Program-made: the position numbers and the translations under genes
The notes under the pieces: model-generated
What the model was told of the DNA's origin: nothing
Database searches by the model: none
The model's input: the letters and a program-made list of their open reading frames with translations, nothing else
DNA from: Cladorhizidae sp. MBARI D1340-BT2
Lineage: Eukaryota > Porifera > Demospongiae > Poecilosclerida > Cladorhizidae
NCBI GenBank assembly: GCA_028752905.1
Contig: JAQNBH010000015.1
Span: 35,818,163-35,882,162 of the forward strand
Reading direction: 5' to 3'
DNA length: 64,000 nucleotides
Shown: positions 44,444 through 59,400 of the stretch, piece by piece
Layout: the number at the start of each line of letters is the position of its first letter
How positions within the stretch are numbered: the stretch's first letter is position 1

Positions 44444-47400
44444 TATTAATTGATTGATTGATCGATCGATTGATTTTATTTTTTATAGTTATAACTTTTT
44501 CAGAGATGACTTCTTTATACTATTCATATCACAAAAATGCTAATGCTGTTTGGTATAAGAATTAGTTCCATTGACGTAAGGAAACAAAAGCCAAAAGCTA
44601 CACTCTGGTTTACTACCTCTTAATGGTGGATAGCAAAGAATCAATTGAGGATCTCCTCCTTTATCAGGAAATGGCAGTAAATGACCAAAAGAAATCGTTC
44701 ATGATTGTGGTTGCAATCATCAGCCTTTTTTGGGGGGTGCGCTTACCCTCATGTGGCATGTGCTCGCCTCTATTGTTATGAGTTTATTAATTGGCCATTT
44801 ATTTTAAAAAAACATACCATTGATCAAACACCCAGCATATACTTTTCATGTTTAATTTATTTGAGTGTTAGCACTCATAAGAGCTCGGCAAATAGACTAC
44901 AGTACTTGTAAAATGGGCTGTAATTCTAGTAGAATATCAATTACAAGAAGGATAAGGTTTTTGTTAAATTATCAATTAACATGTTTAGAGCACCTTTTTG
45001 TATATTCTTACTAATAGGAACAGTAAGGTTTGGATCTGCTTCTATTGTTGGCACTTTGATTGTCATCTTGATTGCAGCGGCTTTGGTGGTTTTACAAGCT
45101 GTGGTAATAAAGCGATGGTTTCGGTAAGTATAAAAATATGATCTTCTAGAAGTGGGTGACATGAAAACATGAAAAACCTTGTATTTCTCTAATTAAACAG
45201 TACTTTATACAGGGACGGATCTAGAATTTGGATGGGAAGGAGGGGTTATCTCATGACAGTTCTGTGTGGTCCTCTGGCATTGATTATTATATATTTAGAG
45301 TAACAAGAGTGTGCCCCCATAATATGCAATATAATTATATTATCATGTAAGTACTGGAACTCATGAAATTTAGCAAACTAAAAAAAAAAATTATGCTCAA
45401 GGAAATCATTGCTGATAAACTAATAAGCCTATCCTATAGATGAAGTTAACATTCATGCCCACAAGTAGTGACAGGAAGTATAGCCTTATTTGAAATAGGA
45501 ACTGATATCTGAAAATGGCACCAGCTTTGCAAGTGTATCTAGCATCTAGCTTCAAAATAAACGGTTCTTTTCACCATTCTAGCAAAGTGAGTGGCAGTGG
45601 TATATAGATCATGCTCATAGAACTTCAACAGTCAGTGGTATCAAATTCTGAAGTGGAGCGGAATAGTAAATTTTATGATAGAAGATAAAACTTGACACAT
45701 GAGCAGTGGACATATTTAGATGTGCAGACACTTGAATATTCACTAATTAGCATAATTATACCATTTGAAATTATTTAAAGAAATAATAGTAGTAACCAAA
45801 AAATTGGCACAAATTTCCCATCTCATCAAATAAATGTTAAAATTATCCCTACGGAGATGGTTAGTTTGAACAGCCATACTATAGTATTATTACCTGCTAG
45901 TTTTGTGCCCATCAACAGGCACAATGCTCGTTAATAGTTGGGAAGTTGTGCATTTTGTTAGCTGTGTCCACATGTCCAAGTCAATGTCATACACATGGAT
46001 ACAATGATGCAAATGCAGATTATATAGAATAATGTGCTGTTCCTAGACATATCCAAATATTTGATACTGGATTCATCTCTTTCACCCACACAGGAACAAA
46101 GCCCTGTACATTTTAGTGCCCTGTACATTTTAGTACTACCTTAGTGCATTTGCGTATCTATCTCCATTGCCTTTGTTGCACCTGCATGATATCAGTTCAT
46201 TTGACAGCTTATGACAGTATTGCCTATAGGAAGTGAAACTTGCCTACATTCCCTACCTAACCCTAGTCACATGGCAGAGGCAGCATGCAATGCGAGAAAA
46301 AGGATTTCCCCAACAATGTCGACCCTAAGATTGTGGATTTTAGTTACATAAAATGGAATTCTCTTCTATCAGCTTACATTGTTTTCTTTTCCACCAATAT
46401 TTCATTCAAACTACTTTGAATTTGAAGATTATTTTGCAAACCTGCTCTAAACCATTAAAATTTAATGACTGTTATGGGGATCTGTGCCTCAAAATTATCA
46501 CCTTTTCTTTGCAAAAATCTTTTTCTTGTCATCAAAGCATGATTGAGCATTAATACAGGAGCACAATAAATCTTTTAATGGCAAACTTTCTTTGGTGCAA
46601 CTTTATACAGGAATGTAGCACACATGTAGAGCATATTATCAGCTTGCACACAGATCATACTGAAGCTTGCACACTGAATATTGATTTCTCTGTGTTTAGC
46701 CTTCTGTATGTTGTGTGTGTCAGCCTCCTGCATATTTTGACTGCAATCCTCCTGCAAGTTCTGTATGCTAGCCTCCTGCATGTTCAAGTGTCCTGGATGT
46801 TCTCTGTGCAAGCCTCATGCCCTTATGCATGCAAGCCTTCTGTATGTTGTGTAGCATCAAAAATGCTATGGGTGCAAGCATCCTCCTAGATGTTTGCAAA
46901 CTCCTGTAAGCTCTCCACAAAGCTTTGCAAACATAGGCTTGTCCCTAATACATCACATTTGATTGCATGAAATTTACTGGAGCCTATAAAGCAATACCTG
47001 GATTAATCCTGGTAAATAATGGAGTAGAGTGGGTTTTGATCGGACCAGCTTAGTCTATATCATCAGCTAAGACAAAGGAGGTTCATTCATAGTTCATCTC
47101 ATTTGGGAAAAGTCATCATATCAAAGATCTAGAGGTGTTGCATGTGATATAGGACAAAGATCATGAATAGAAGCAGTGCAAACCTCCAGCCTATTAATGA
47201 GTCTACTGCTCTTGGGGAGTAGTCATGACATGGTAAAGGATATACATAATTCCTAGTGCCACACATTCAGGTATGCAATAAACATACCAGGAATATTGAA
47301 AATCCAATAACTATTAACTATCTAGATTGTGGCTGTTATGTGTGGATCATAAAATGTGCAATTACTTTCTTTAAAAACTAACCCACTTTCATTCTGGAAA

Positions 47401-50400
47401 GTGAGGTAGGTACACAGACAGGAGTCTTTCTCATGTTAAAAAGAAAGAGTTGAAAAACTGCATCATTCAAAAGAGAGAGCAGATGAAGAGATTTTAGATG
47501 ATATAAAATCTATGACCAAGTTAAAAATATTTTCATGATTGTCGTCAATACACTTCTATGGGAAATCAATTTTATTCATGCTTTTCATTCACTTCTTATT
47601 TCTTAACCAGTATACGGTTGTTTAAAAAATTTGATATCATTTGAGATATAAATATCACAGAAACTACATAGTTTAGGCAAATTGAACTGAACAGTCTTAA
47701 TTTTGAGCAACATAAGATTTATTCCTCCAAATTTGAATGAGAAATTCAAAGGTATGTGGATTCCACGACTGATTTCACAAATTTTCAGTACGCGTGCCGC
47801 CTTGCAAGAATTTTTCGCAAACCGTCTCTTCCGATGCTGGTGGTCATCCAGATCCTTTTGTCCTGCCAGACAGCCTTCATCTTTGAACTTTTTATGTCCA
47901 AATCTGCATTGCAGTTGGTGCATTTTTAGAGAATTCTTTCACAAATGCACGCTGCACAATCTTGTTGGACTGTGTTCGACAATATTCCAACACACAAAAT
48001 GCCTTTTCTTTTCTAGTGAATGGCATTTCTATACCTGAAAAGATAAAAACATAAAACATTAAACATAAAATTTTGACCTGTTTCTACACATGTTGTTAAA
48101 ATTTGAGGTCATTTGAGCCAATAGACAAAGTTATTAGATTGCGAAATGATATCAATTTTTTGGACAAACCCTGTATAACAAAAAGGCAGCATAAAAGCTA
48201 TCATCAAGAATGGTTGATAACAAGAAGCTGAAACTTGAAACACAGTGAGTAAAAATAGTGAAGGAATATAAAAAGTGAAGGAATATAAAAAGGGGAAAAA
48301 GCCTTTCTTAAATGCATGTGCAAAATTGCGACATTTCAGTTGATACACATGTATAAGGGGTGGATCTATGATTTTGGGATGATTGAGGGGGGGGGGGCTG
48401 TTACCACCTAACTCTCTTGGAGAGAAGGTGGCATTTCCAGTAAAAAAAATAAGGCTAAAGTCAAAACCTGCCAAAACTGACCAACAAAAATGCTTGGAGT
48501 GTCACCTATTTCCACACAAAGATCTGGATCTTGTTATCATTTGTAACTACATCAATGAAACTTGAGCTCACCATTTGCACATGTGCATATTTTTGGGGGG
48601 TCTGATGTGTTTGTTTTCCTGCAAAATTTTATAACCTTCGAAGCAGAAGGAGCAATCATAGTAAATTCCAATCAAACTGATGCCATTTTTAGTATTATTA
48701 AAAATAAAAAATAAACCACAATTCACTTGTCCGATAGTTTTATGCATTGGTTAAGATCGAGCACATATATCTGAGAAGCACCCTCAAGTGAGCTACTTAA
48801 GTTTCTACATAGCTTATACTACCTACAACTACCAACTCACTTGATCTTGATATCACATGCACAGAGATAATTTAAAAAAAAGCACTCTAGAAAAATGTCA
48901 GAAGCTACTTATAATTACAAACTACATTGGTTTAGGTTTGATCCAAAGAAGGAAATCCACAAATTGAAAATTTACTTGATTAGTTTCTAAGGGCAAAAAG
49001 CTAGGCTAGCTACCCAACTTACTTGCATATAATATTGTGGTTTTCAATAGAGCACTTGACTGCTGTAAAGCTGTAGCTATAAATCAAAAATATATATATA
49101 TTGGCGAGCGAAGTGAGTAGTAGGAAGTTCGATGGGAAACTTGGTATTGCTATGCATGGCTTATGTATGTACCAATATCCATCTATATATCTATCTATCT
49201 ATGTATTCACCATACGTTCACCCATAAATGAAGCTGGAATCTCATTCTGACATGTTGAATTTGCAACAATACTGTTCATTAGAGGTGCATCAATCAATAC
49301 TGATATTCCTACTGTAGTGACCTATCAATTCATATCTGGTGGCCAAAACCACTAGATGTTACAATTGTATTTGTTGCCAAGTTTAAGCTCTAGCAAAGAC
49401 AATACATCTATTGGTATGAAGAAGCACACATGGGTTCACTATTTGGCCATAATTTGGAGATGCTGTTATGCCATGACGTACAGATATATTTTTATCGTTT
49501 GTCTTAGAAAACAATCAAAAGTGCAGAGTGATGATGGAAAAGAACGAGGTAGGTAAATTAATCCATACCAAGCTTGTACGTAACAGTAGCTAAATTAGTC
49601 AAGCTTGGCCATAAACACAATAGATAGTGGAAGGGTGATCCATATTTTCAAACATACCTGAATCTGTCCTATAACAGAGTTGATCATTGTAAACTATGAC
49701 TCTGTACCAGCCATATGAAAATTAACATAGAAAAAAGAAAAGCATCATTTGTCACCTTTATAGGTTTCCATCATATTCATTTTTTTAACTCAGTGTGTTT
49801 GTTGTTAATTCATATCTTAACTATTGGGATTCTGTGTACTATAATCTCCACTTGTGTAGTGGTCGACTACTTTATCACACATTATAAACAACTCATAGCT
49901 ATTTCATTAGAATGACCTAAATAATCAACTTGGAATATACTCTCTCAATGTTTCGACTAGATGTTCTAGTCTTCATCATGAGATGCTTGCATGAGCTTGA
50001 AATATACCAGTAGCTAGCTATACACCACATAAAGTTGATTACTGGGACTGCCATTGTAATTCCATTTGAGAGTATTTCATTAACTCTACATTGCCTGCCA
50101 TATAGGTATACAACTCTGTATAAAAATGCATACTGACAAGGTGGTTCTCCAGTGCCACACCTATTATCTACATATATACATCGTTGCTAATTGCATTTCA
50201 TATCTGTATAAGTAATGCTATTGCTAGAGAGCTGCAAACATATTCATCATATATTAGTGTAGAACTATATTACATCACAGCAAAATGTTAGGCTATCGTT
50301 AATTAAGCATTTTGACATTGGTATAGAAACATGTATTATTTTTCAATCCCATTACATCTTAGACCATCCCAACATGAATATATTGTACAGAACTGCATAC

Positions 50401-53400
50401 ATATGCCACCAAAATGTATATAAACAATTTACTCATTATTCATGTAGACTGTAACAAGTATTGTGATTATTTTAGCCCCTGTCATTGAATCGTTTTCGGA
50501 ATACTTGAGAGTAATAGAGGGAGATGGTGCAGTTTTGAAAGTCGTTATAACAGGCGATCCAGAACCTATAATCAAGTGGCATTTTGAAGGCACTGAACTA
50601 ATGTCCAGTACATCCCGTGAAATTTTGTCTAATGGAAGTCTCGTCATTGCTTCAACTGCACTAAGGCACAGTGGGGCCTATAAGGTGGTGGCAGGGAATC
50701 TTCATGGTACAGCCGAGGTAGAATTCAAGTTGTTTATTGTGCATAGCAGAGCACCCAGGGTACAAGATATTGAGGCAACAGGAAAAGTAGATCCAGTAGA
50801 CTTGGAATTTTTTGGAGAATATGTGTCTAATAACCATTGTAGATCTAACAAAGGATACAAGAAACAATTTTCGGTAGAGCCTGCCGTATGAATCTTTTCG
50901 TGGCAACGTTAACTTTTTTTCTTTTTACTTATAGAAATTGAACAGTGGTGAAAAAATTTCTAAAGTTATTGGATCTAGCAAGAACAATGTGGCTTTGAAC
51001 AGATATGCCAATGTTACTGTATGTAAGTTATATGGCACAATACACCACAAGTGCAGTTTGCTAACTCTCTCCCATGGATACCTTTGGCTTTAGCTAAGTA
51101 ACTTATGAAAATTTTGCTAGTTAATTTAATAGCTCTTGTATTTTCATTCATGTTGAAGGTGTAAAATTATACACCTTGGTGTTGCAAGGGTTCAATTATT
51201 GCAGTATTGATCAGCATTTATGGTAACAAACATGATAATTGTTATTTGAGCAACTAACACTAGTAGAAATAAATGCATGGCATTGAGTGTGTGTAGCAAA
51301 GGTGTGATGGAGAGATTGAGGAAGGATTTTTTTAAATTAATCCTAGTAATTGTTAGATTGCATTGCTCTACAATCCTTGGCATAGCTAAAGGCATAATAT
51401 TAGTCTGGACTAAACATTATTGATGTCATCAAGATATTGGAATGCTTGGATTTGGGTATGAAAAGTAGCGAAGAATGTTTGTATTGATGTGTTTCTTACA
51501 TATTCTGAACTGGTACCTGGTAGCTACATAGTTGAACAACTTAATGTCCTATAATTATAGGAGGGCAAATTTAAAACAGAAACATGCATGTTGTAGTGTT
51601 GGCTGTGGAAGGAGTTTTGTTAAGAGTACTTGGAACCAACCACCCTTGAAGATGGAAAGCACATTACACTAAGAGTGAGGTCATCAGAATGTGCTTTCTG
51701 CTGGAATCTCGGACTACTAAAGATAAGACATGCAGAAAATTACAAGAACTTGTCTATTTACTTATCCATGCTAGCAAATAAACAGCTAGCTCTACTTTAA
51801 AAAATATCATAATCTGGAGCTGTGTATGCAACTATGGTAAGTTTGTGAAAGCCCACTCAGATATTCTCCAGGTTCACTGAGACAATTATTTACAATTAAG
51901 CAAATCCATTTTCTTTAAGTGGTATGACACCTCTACAGCTCGAGTATGCTGATTGAATTTAGTAGCTATGTCAGAATGAAACTCAGTCATCCTTTTGTGT
52001 CAACTATTAACCATGTCACTGTTCTCACTTCCATGTTCATCCAGTTTCTTTTTCTCAAGCTTTATATCTGCTAACATTTTTCAATCTTTCACTTTCCTAT
52101 GATGACCAGTTCACTGTTCAAAGCCCATTTTGTATAAGAAAGCCAATAATTATTATAATCTGTTATTTTTTCTCTGTTATATTTGGAGTTCATTATAATA
52201 TGGTCCTGTGTTCCTGTGTTTAATTTTTTTAACCAATTTAACATTTTTTATCTTGTTTCTGGTAAAAAAAATGGTTTTGGATATTTTATGAAAATTGACC
52301 ACTACATGATATGAATACCAAACACCATGTATTAAAAACTATAATTATTATGCCTAGTCATGGGTTTAACCTTTTGGAGATAAATTTAAGGCATGCTTGA
52401 AGTGTATTTTGTGGTTAAAATCGGCTGAAGTTACTGTTTCGAATACCAAGAAGCTGCCAAAGTCAGTTTAAGATAAACTTTGTTTTTCAAAATAAAGGTC
52501 AATATAATATAGAGAGTGCTACCACAATCTTCACTATATGCTATGTGCATCAATGCAAGGTTTTCTCATCCAACTCCCCACTTCACTTGCCAAATGAACA
52601 TGTTACCCACCTAAATAAAGTGTGCTTATGTAAACTGGAATGGTAGTCATGGTGAAGAGAAAGATCGAATAAATGACAATACTGGTCTGCCATTATTGAT
52701 GTCACCATGATATCTTGATTTTTCATACGGGGAAGTAGCCAAGAATTGTATTATTTAAACATTTCCCAGAATATTAAAGGGAAACTATGCAGAAGTAGAC
52801 AAGAACTGGTTAAAGTGTGTTTTAAATTCACTTACCTATGCAGCCAGTTTTCATTCCTCTAGCTTTGAATCTGTTGTATTAGGCCTTCAGCTATGGCAAT
52901 ATGATTATATACAAATTTAATTTATTTTCTCTCTCACTCTCTCCATCATACCTTTACTCACCAATAAATGCCTTGCATTTGTAGTTATCATAACATAGTA
53001 TACAAAGTATTGACAATGCTCATACAAGGCAAAGAGCGGTCTCTATTTCTGCATTTTGTTCCATAATTATGCTGGGTTGCTTGCCTATTAATGTGAAATT
53101 TGAACTCGTTTGGTCCAGATATTGCAGAATAATGTCATTCTCTTGTTCATATCTTGTTGCACATTAATTTTGATTTAATGAGAAAAATAAAACTGAGTGG
53201 TACTGTGGTACTGCGGCATAATTTTATTGGTGATCCACTTGTGCAAGTTGATTGGGAGAGTTGGTTCCATTCATGGTGTTGTATGACTCGAATGAAAGTC
53301 GGTCATGAATAACAACATGTTACCTATCTACTAAATAATTATATTCTATGTAGGCAGCCATCCCAAATATGAATGGGGACTCCTGTCTTCCTTCCTAAAG

Positions 53401-56400
53401 AGAACCTTCAGATATGACCAGTGTTTGGGGTTTGGGTTATTTTACCCAAAATCACTTTTGAGCCTTTAGGTCATTTTTTATGCAGCTTACAACCTTCTGT
53501 GTTTTTTCACCTATAAAGGCCCCAATCATTCACCCCATATTAATTTGCTTGTCTTGTGCTTTTGTTCTCGGCATTAATAAAGCAAAGTTGGCATTGTTTT
53601 TCTCACTTTTAACGGTCAAACAAAGGGTCCGATTTGGATGAAACTTCACTTACAGAACTATATGGTTGCTCAGATGGTTTTTATAAAGTTTGGTCCAGAT
53701 CTGAATGCAAGGCCCCTTCTGGAAATTGGCTATCAACCAAAAACAACATGGTACTTAGCAGTGTCGGCCATTTAAAAAAACATATTTCAACACATGCATT
53801 CTATTTCATGAGATGCCTAGATATGCATACTATATGAGGGCACACACTATTCAATGGTGCTCTCTATTATTTCAACATAGCTAAGAGGCATACACACTCA
53901 AATATTTGCATGCAACGGTTTCATCGTATTCAGAGTCAGCTTTATCGCTTGCAAAGGAATCATCATTGTTGATCTTTTCCACCTCTATTTGTGGAGCTGA
54001 CAATATTTTCTGCAACATTTACCTATGCTTGAGTGCTGATGTGACCCATCTGTATTGACTAAAATGCTGAAAATTTAGATTATCACTTTGGTGGTAACAG
54101 ATTGCCAAACTTTCTTCACTCTCTGCAGGTAGCATTTTCTCTGGAACTTTGATATATCCTGGTGGTGCATGGTCTAATCGAGGACACATCTATTTCATTC
54201 TAGTGAATGGTGCACAGTATAATCGAGGGTGCATTCTAATCAAGTGTGCCTGACAATATCTAACAAATCATGTAACATGGTGATGTTACCAAATGATCTA
54301 CAATATTGCTAGCAAGGCTGCCTTTAGCCATACTCTATTAGAAAAAGACCTTGGGTACTGAAATGGCGAGATTTATAGGGCAGTGACATTTTTAAGACTG
54401 CCTCTAGGCCCACTCTATAGCTATTAGACAAAGCCTTTGTTACTTGCAATGGTTGCTATTTTATGTTTTAAATTTTTTATTAATTTTGATCAGCAAAAAA
54501 GATACTCTTTCCTGCATTTTTGGTGCACATAACTGCTAGTATTTATTATAATACATGTACTAACTTGTTGCCACACAACTCCATGACTAAAATATATATT
54601 TTGTTTTGACAAAAGTCAGAAACACTTGATTTCTCATATGAAATCAATAAATATGCATACCACATATTAAATAGAGTTTAAGTACATGACATGATACTAT
54701 GCCATTTCTCATATAGATGATAATAATCGCATTGTTCTAAATCCAATCCATTGGAATGTTGACTGCAGTGGAGATTTTATTAATGCTTGCTATATTAATG
54801 TAAGTTCAGTAGCTGTAGGACCTCACTAAATGTCACGTACATAATATTATGATGTTCTTAATTTTTAGGGATACATCATGCCACGAAAATATATAGTAAC
54901 TCAAGGTTGGTAGAACATGTCATACAAAGCAATGAAATAGTTATATTCTGCTTAGAAGCTTAACAAATCATGTAATATGTTGATGTTTCCAATGATACTT
55001 AGCTTAAGCTCAACAAATTATGTAACAGAAACTTAGTAACTTATGAATATTGTTGAAGGTCCAAAACCAAATACGATGATTGATTTCTGGCGTCTGGTGT
55101 GGCAGGAGAGGCCTCTCACTATTGTAATGCTGACAAATCTGAAAGAAGATGGATGTAGGAAGTGTGAGCAGTACTGGCCGGACTATGGCAATATAGTCAT
55201 GGGACCTTTCAAAGTTACACTCACACAATGCCATAACATGAGTTTCTACTGCATAAGAACTATTCAAGTTTCAGTAAGTATTTTGTCATTTTTCATTCCT
55301 CTCTATCGGCAATATTGATGGTATGAGGAGGCAAGCATCGTAAGCAACATATTCACTATATTTTCTACTGTTTTTAGCATGCAGACTAAATTATTTTTCA
55401 TGTTCTATCCATGCCATGCATGTTTTCATTAGCTATTAATAACAAAGTAGCTAGGCAAATATAGACCAAGTGATCATACCCTCTAGCCCATTTATTTGCT
55501 CCTCTGCTAAGGTATCATGTCACCTGTGTTTGGTCTCAACCTAGGACACTCTGAAAATTGTATCACAGAGATTATGAAATGGAAAAAATAACTTTCTAGG
55601 AGGATCTGGGGTCTGATCAATCTAGGACCTATAGATCTGCACACTAAATCCCACGCTAACACATAAAGAAGATGGAATCAAATGAGTCCAGAAGTTGGAT
55701 TGCATGCTGTTTTATTCTGTAAAGAAAATCATTTTAAACCAAAATGACTTAATAGGGGTATTTACTTTGCCAGAGATAATTAATGATATAATTATATATT
55801 TCTCCTCATAGTTGGAGAACACAGACAATATGGAGAGCGGTGAAGGCTTTTGATATTTAGACAACAAATCCTGTAAGATCAGGTTGTTTTGTGCTCTGGA
55901 TAATCAAGTCTATCAACAGTTAGGTATTGCTTTCATTTCTTTGTTAAACCTCCTACAGTATCTCTGCTTGTCTCCAAAAGATAATCAAGTTACACACATT
56001 TCAAATTATCTTATGAAAATTAATGTTTGTGCGGGTCAGCTATCTTAATAATATGCATATAATTAATTTATGTGATGAGACTTTGGAATCACAAATCAAC
56101 AATAATTGTTCTCGCAAACAAAACTGGCTGCACTGCAGCCATCACAAAAAATTCGTAAAAGCCAGACATTAAACTAATAATTATGGTATAAAGAAGATTT
56201 ACCAGCAATACTTAGTATAGTCAAACTTGCACTAAATTATATTCCATATCTAATTATTTGACTTCCGTAAAATTCTTGAGGATTCAATAAATGGGGCTGA
56301 TTGTGAGGAGAGTCATGGGTATGTCAGATTTGGGATAGGGGTGTATCCCCTCCCCCCCCCCCCCCCCCCCCCCCCCAGGGAAAATACCACCATCAAATGG

Positions 56401-59400
56401 CACAACACTTGGCATTGTTGGCCAACCATTTTGTTTAGGGATATGCCTGCACATGCATTTTTATGTTGTGATAGCCACAAATAATACATGTGTGTACATT
56501 CTTCACATTCTCGCGACAAGCAAACAAATAATGCATCATGCACAATACAACAACTATGCTAGCTATATTATACCTTAGTAAATGCAAACATTTTGCTAGT
56601 GAGGCTGCCTCCAGCCCTACTCTAAATGGTATTTGCTGAAATGGAGAGATACTCAAAAAAAGCATTTGGGAGAATAACATTAGGACTGTCAACAACTGGT
56701 TGGAGAAGGGGGGGGGGGATCATTTTGTACTCCTCTGCTTGCCTGGACAAAGCCAGATAGTTCTGCTAGTAAATTATTTAAAAGGGATTTTATAACCATG
56801 GGCACTAAGTTATTTGATATATAAGGTATCTTATGGCACTGAATATTTATAGTAGTGATGTAGTTGAGCAGGACCCCCCCCCTTCCCTCCCCCCCTCAAC
56901 TGAAATGAATTCAGCAAAAAGAAGAAAAACAAACAAGTTGCTAGGTAGTCAAGTCCGTCTTTCATCCTAATTGGAACTACTCACAATTTAAATGAAAACA
57001 TAGCTACTGAGTGTATGAGTTAGCTACAGCTTTACTGCTCCATTCTATTAACGTAGTGTACTACTTGACAGATCGTATCAATGACAATGAAGACTCGAAT
57101 GACAGTGCAGAGTAAAGGTGTTCTAATAGTTTGATTCAAAATAACTGTGGTGATCCTGATTTCTAGTTGTACTTCTTTACCCAGAACTTCAAACATCTGT
57201 AATAGTTTGCATTTTACCAGAAGGATAATCAAGCAACCAACTTGATATGGGCCAAAAACATTGTGTCATTATGATATAAGTCATTCCCGTGGATTCACTT
57301 TTGCTCCAAATCATTAAAAGAATTTAGGTTTTACTGAAAAGTAGCCCACTATAATATATACAAAGGTTACAGTTTATGCGCACAAAATCTCTATCAGCCT
57401 TTAACAGCACTAATTGGAAAAAAGCCACTACATGATTTAAAGAGTATGAGCACTCTCGAGTTTATAGGGTCTACTACTGTATAGTGATGATTTAGTTCCA
57501 TGTTGGACTAGATCTTTGCCATCGTATTTAGTGACTCTCTAGAACATTCATAGAACATTGAGCAATCATCTATGTGGAAAAAATATTTAAGAGATCAATT
57601 CAAGACACAAAGTTTAGAACCATATATCTGGAACTAACAATATCAGATTTACCAACAATTTGCTATTTTGTTTAAAATAGTTTGGCTGCTGACCTTGCAT
57701 TGAAGTTTCTTTGAACCAGGCAATATACCTTTCTGAAGGTAAAACTAGTGCAGAAAGATGCAGTGCTTACCTTGGCAAGACCTAACTATGGAATCTCTTA
57801 TTGTTCTTGTTGTCATTAGGGGGGGAGGGGTGGGGAATCTTGGCCACTGACGCCACCAGGCAAATGAAGCAATATGGCAGGTAATGGTGGTCTGCAAGCT
57901 TTCTATGTAATAAAGATAGCTTATCAGGTTTCTATATAGCAATAGAATTATCTTGTTTATACAAGATTGCTCTGCAGAAAATAATAACATATAGTTTATT
58001 TGTGTTCCTTCCAGGAAATTCATGAAAAACAGTCAGTGAATCATATTCAGCAAACATTAAAAAATGCACAACTAAAAAGAGCAGTTTTACATGCATTAAT
58101 AATGTGTTATTATGTTGCAGTTATAAAATATTATTTTATTGGAAGGCTATATGCTATCTTATTTTTTTTTTTAATAGCTGAAGATTATGCTTATATTGTA
58201 CTTGCAGAGGTATCCTGCATTGCCTGAGAAAGGATAAAATATTTAGAACTAGAATGAGGTATGTTATTTCTGTTAGGGTATGCACCACCCCTAACACTCT
58301 AGCTAGGGCTTTACACACTTGGTGTTTTAGGCTATAATAACTTTATTCACTTCGACAAGACACAACTCAAGACCGGCAGGTTGCTCCTGTGTTGTTAGGG
58401 CTGTTAGGGTGGTCCCTAACAAGGTCCCTAACAATTTCCCCAAGTGTTGCAACTTCCTTTTCCCCCAAATGTCTCTCCTAAACTCCTTTTGTGGATGCTC
58501 AACAAAAAATATTGTCAAACCTGTCAAAGATTATGCTGCCCTTTGTAATTATCTCCATTTGAAGTGTTTTTCTAACTGAGTAGGGCTGGAAGTAGCCTCA
58601 TTAGCAAGCAAATTGTTTGTATTAGCATTAGGTGAGTTCTAATGTAGTAAGTGTAGTTTGTTGGTAATGCTGCATGTCATTTGATTGGAAATGTTACACA
58701 TATCCCTAATCAAAATGACTAATTTGCTGACAATGTCAATGCTGTGCCATTTCATGACATTTATACCCTACTATCCCAAATCGGACACATTCATGACCTT
58801 CCTTATGTAAAGTTACCATTAATGATCCCCTTTGAATCCTCAACCAAGTCTCCCCTGGAGTTCTATAACTGTCAAACTAATGATCATCCTCTTTTGCATT
58901 AAAGACACCTTTTGCACTCCAGGGTATATAAAGAGCCCCTTTGGATTCGCAATGAAGACTTCCCCTGAAATTCTATAGAGGTTAAACAAACACCCAATCA
59001 ATCAATCAATCATACACACTTTCTTAATAAATTATAAGAAGATATGAAGCGAATAGAGAACTCCACAAGCCAACTTTAATTCCTATGTGAGCATCTCCTC
59101 CTACATTCATCCCAGCACAATTTTTTTTTGTTAACAGAAGACGTAAAATCTGTCATTGTGGTCTTCATGTGTCTCATGTTATGTGTATCAACCTATAATA
59201 TCCTACACTATTATAATTGAGTTAGTGCCATGGGAGATGTTGAAGCAAGAAGGTCCATAACTCATCACCAGCTATGATAATACACTGAAATATAATTGTA
59301 CTGAGTTTTTAGCAAATTATTAAATTGTTTTTCTAGCTTGTAACTCACCCAAAAGATGTGCTGGAACTGAAGCAGTTCCACCTTATGTCCTGGTTTGATC

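Larger units (their letters stand above)
55274..59336 (+). other. Phosphatase D1 intron with poly-C run and solo LTR
   Basis: A run of 25 C (56352-56376), shorter G and C runs (56706-56719 and around 56875-56895), and the solo LTR at 58271-58433. No exon is needed here, because 55273 and 59337 join in phase 0. Confidence 0.6.

Noticed and set aside
58012..58227. Exon beginning EIHEKQSVNHIQQ in the PTP D1 intron
   Set aside because: The exons at 55273 and 59337 join in phase with a correct PTP sequence, leaving no room for it; the translation is low complexity and hydrophobic.
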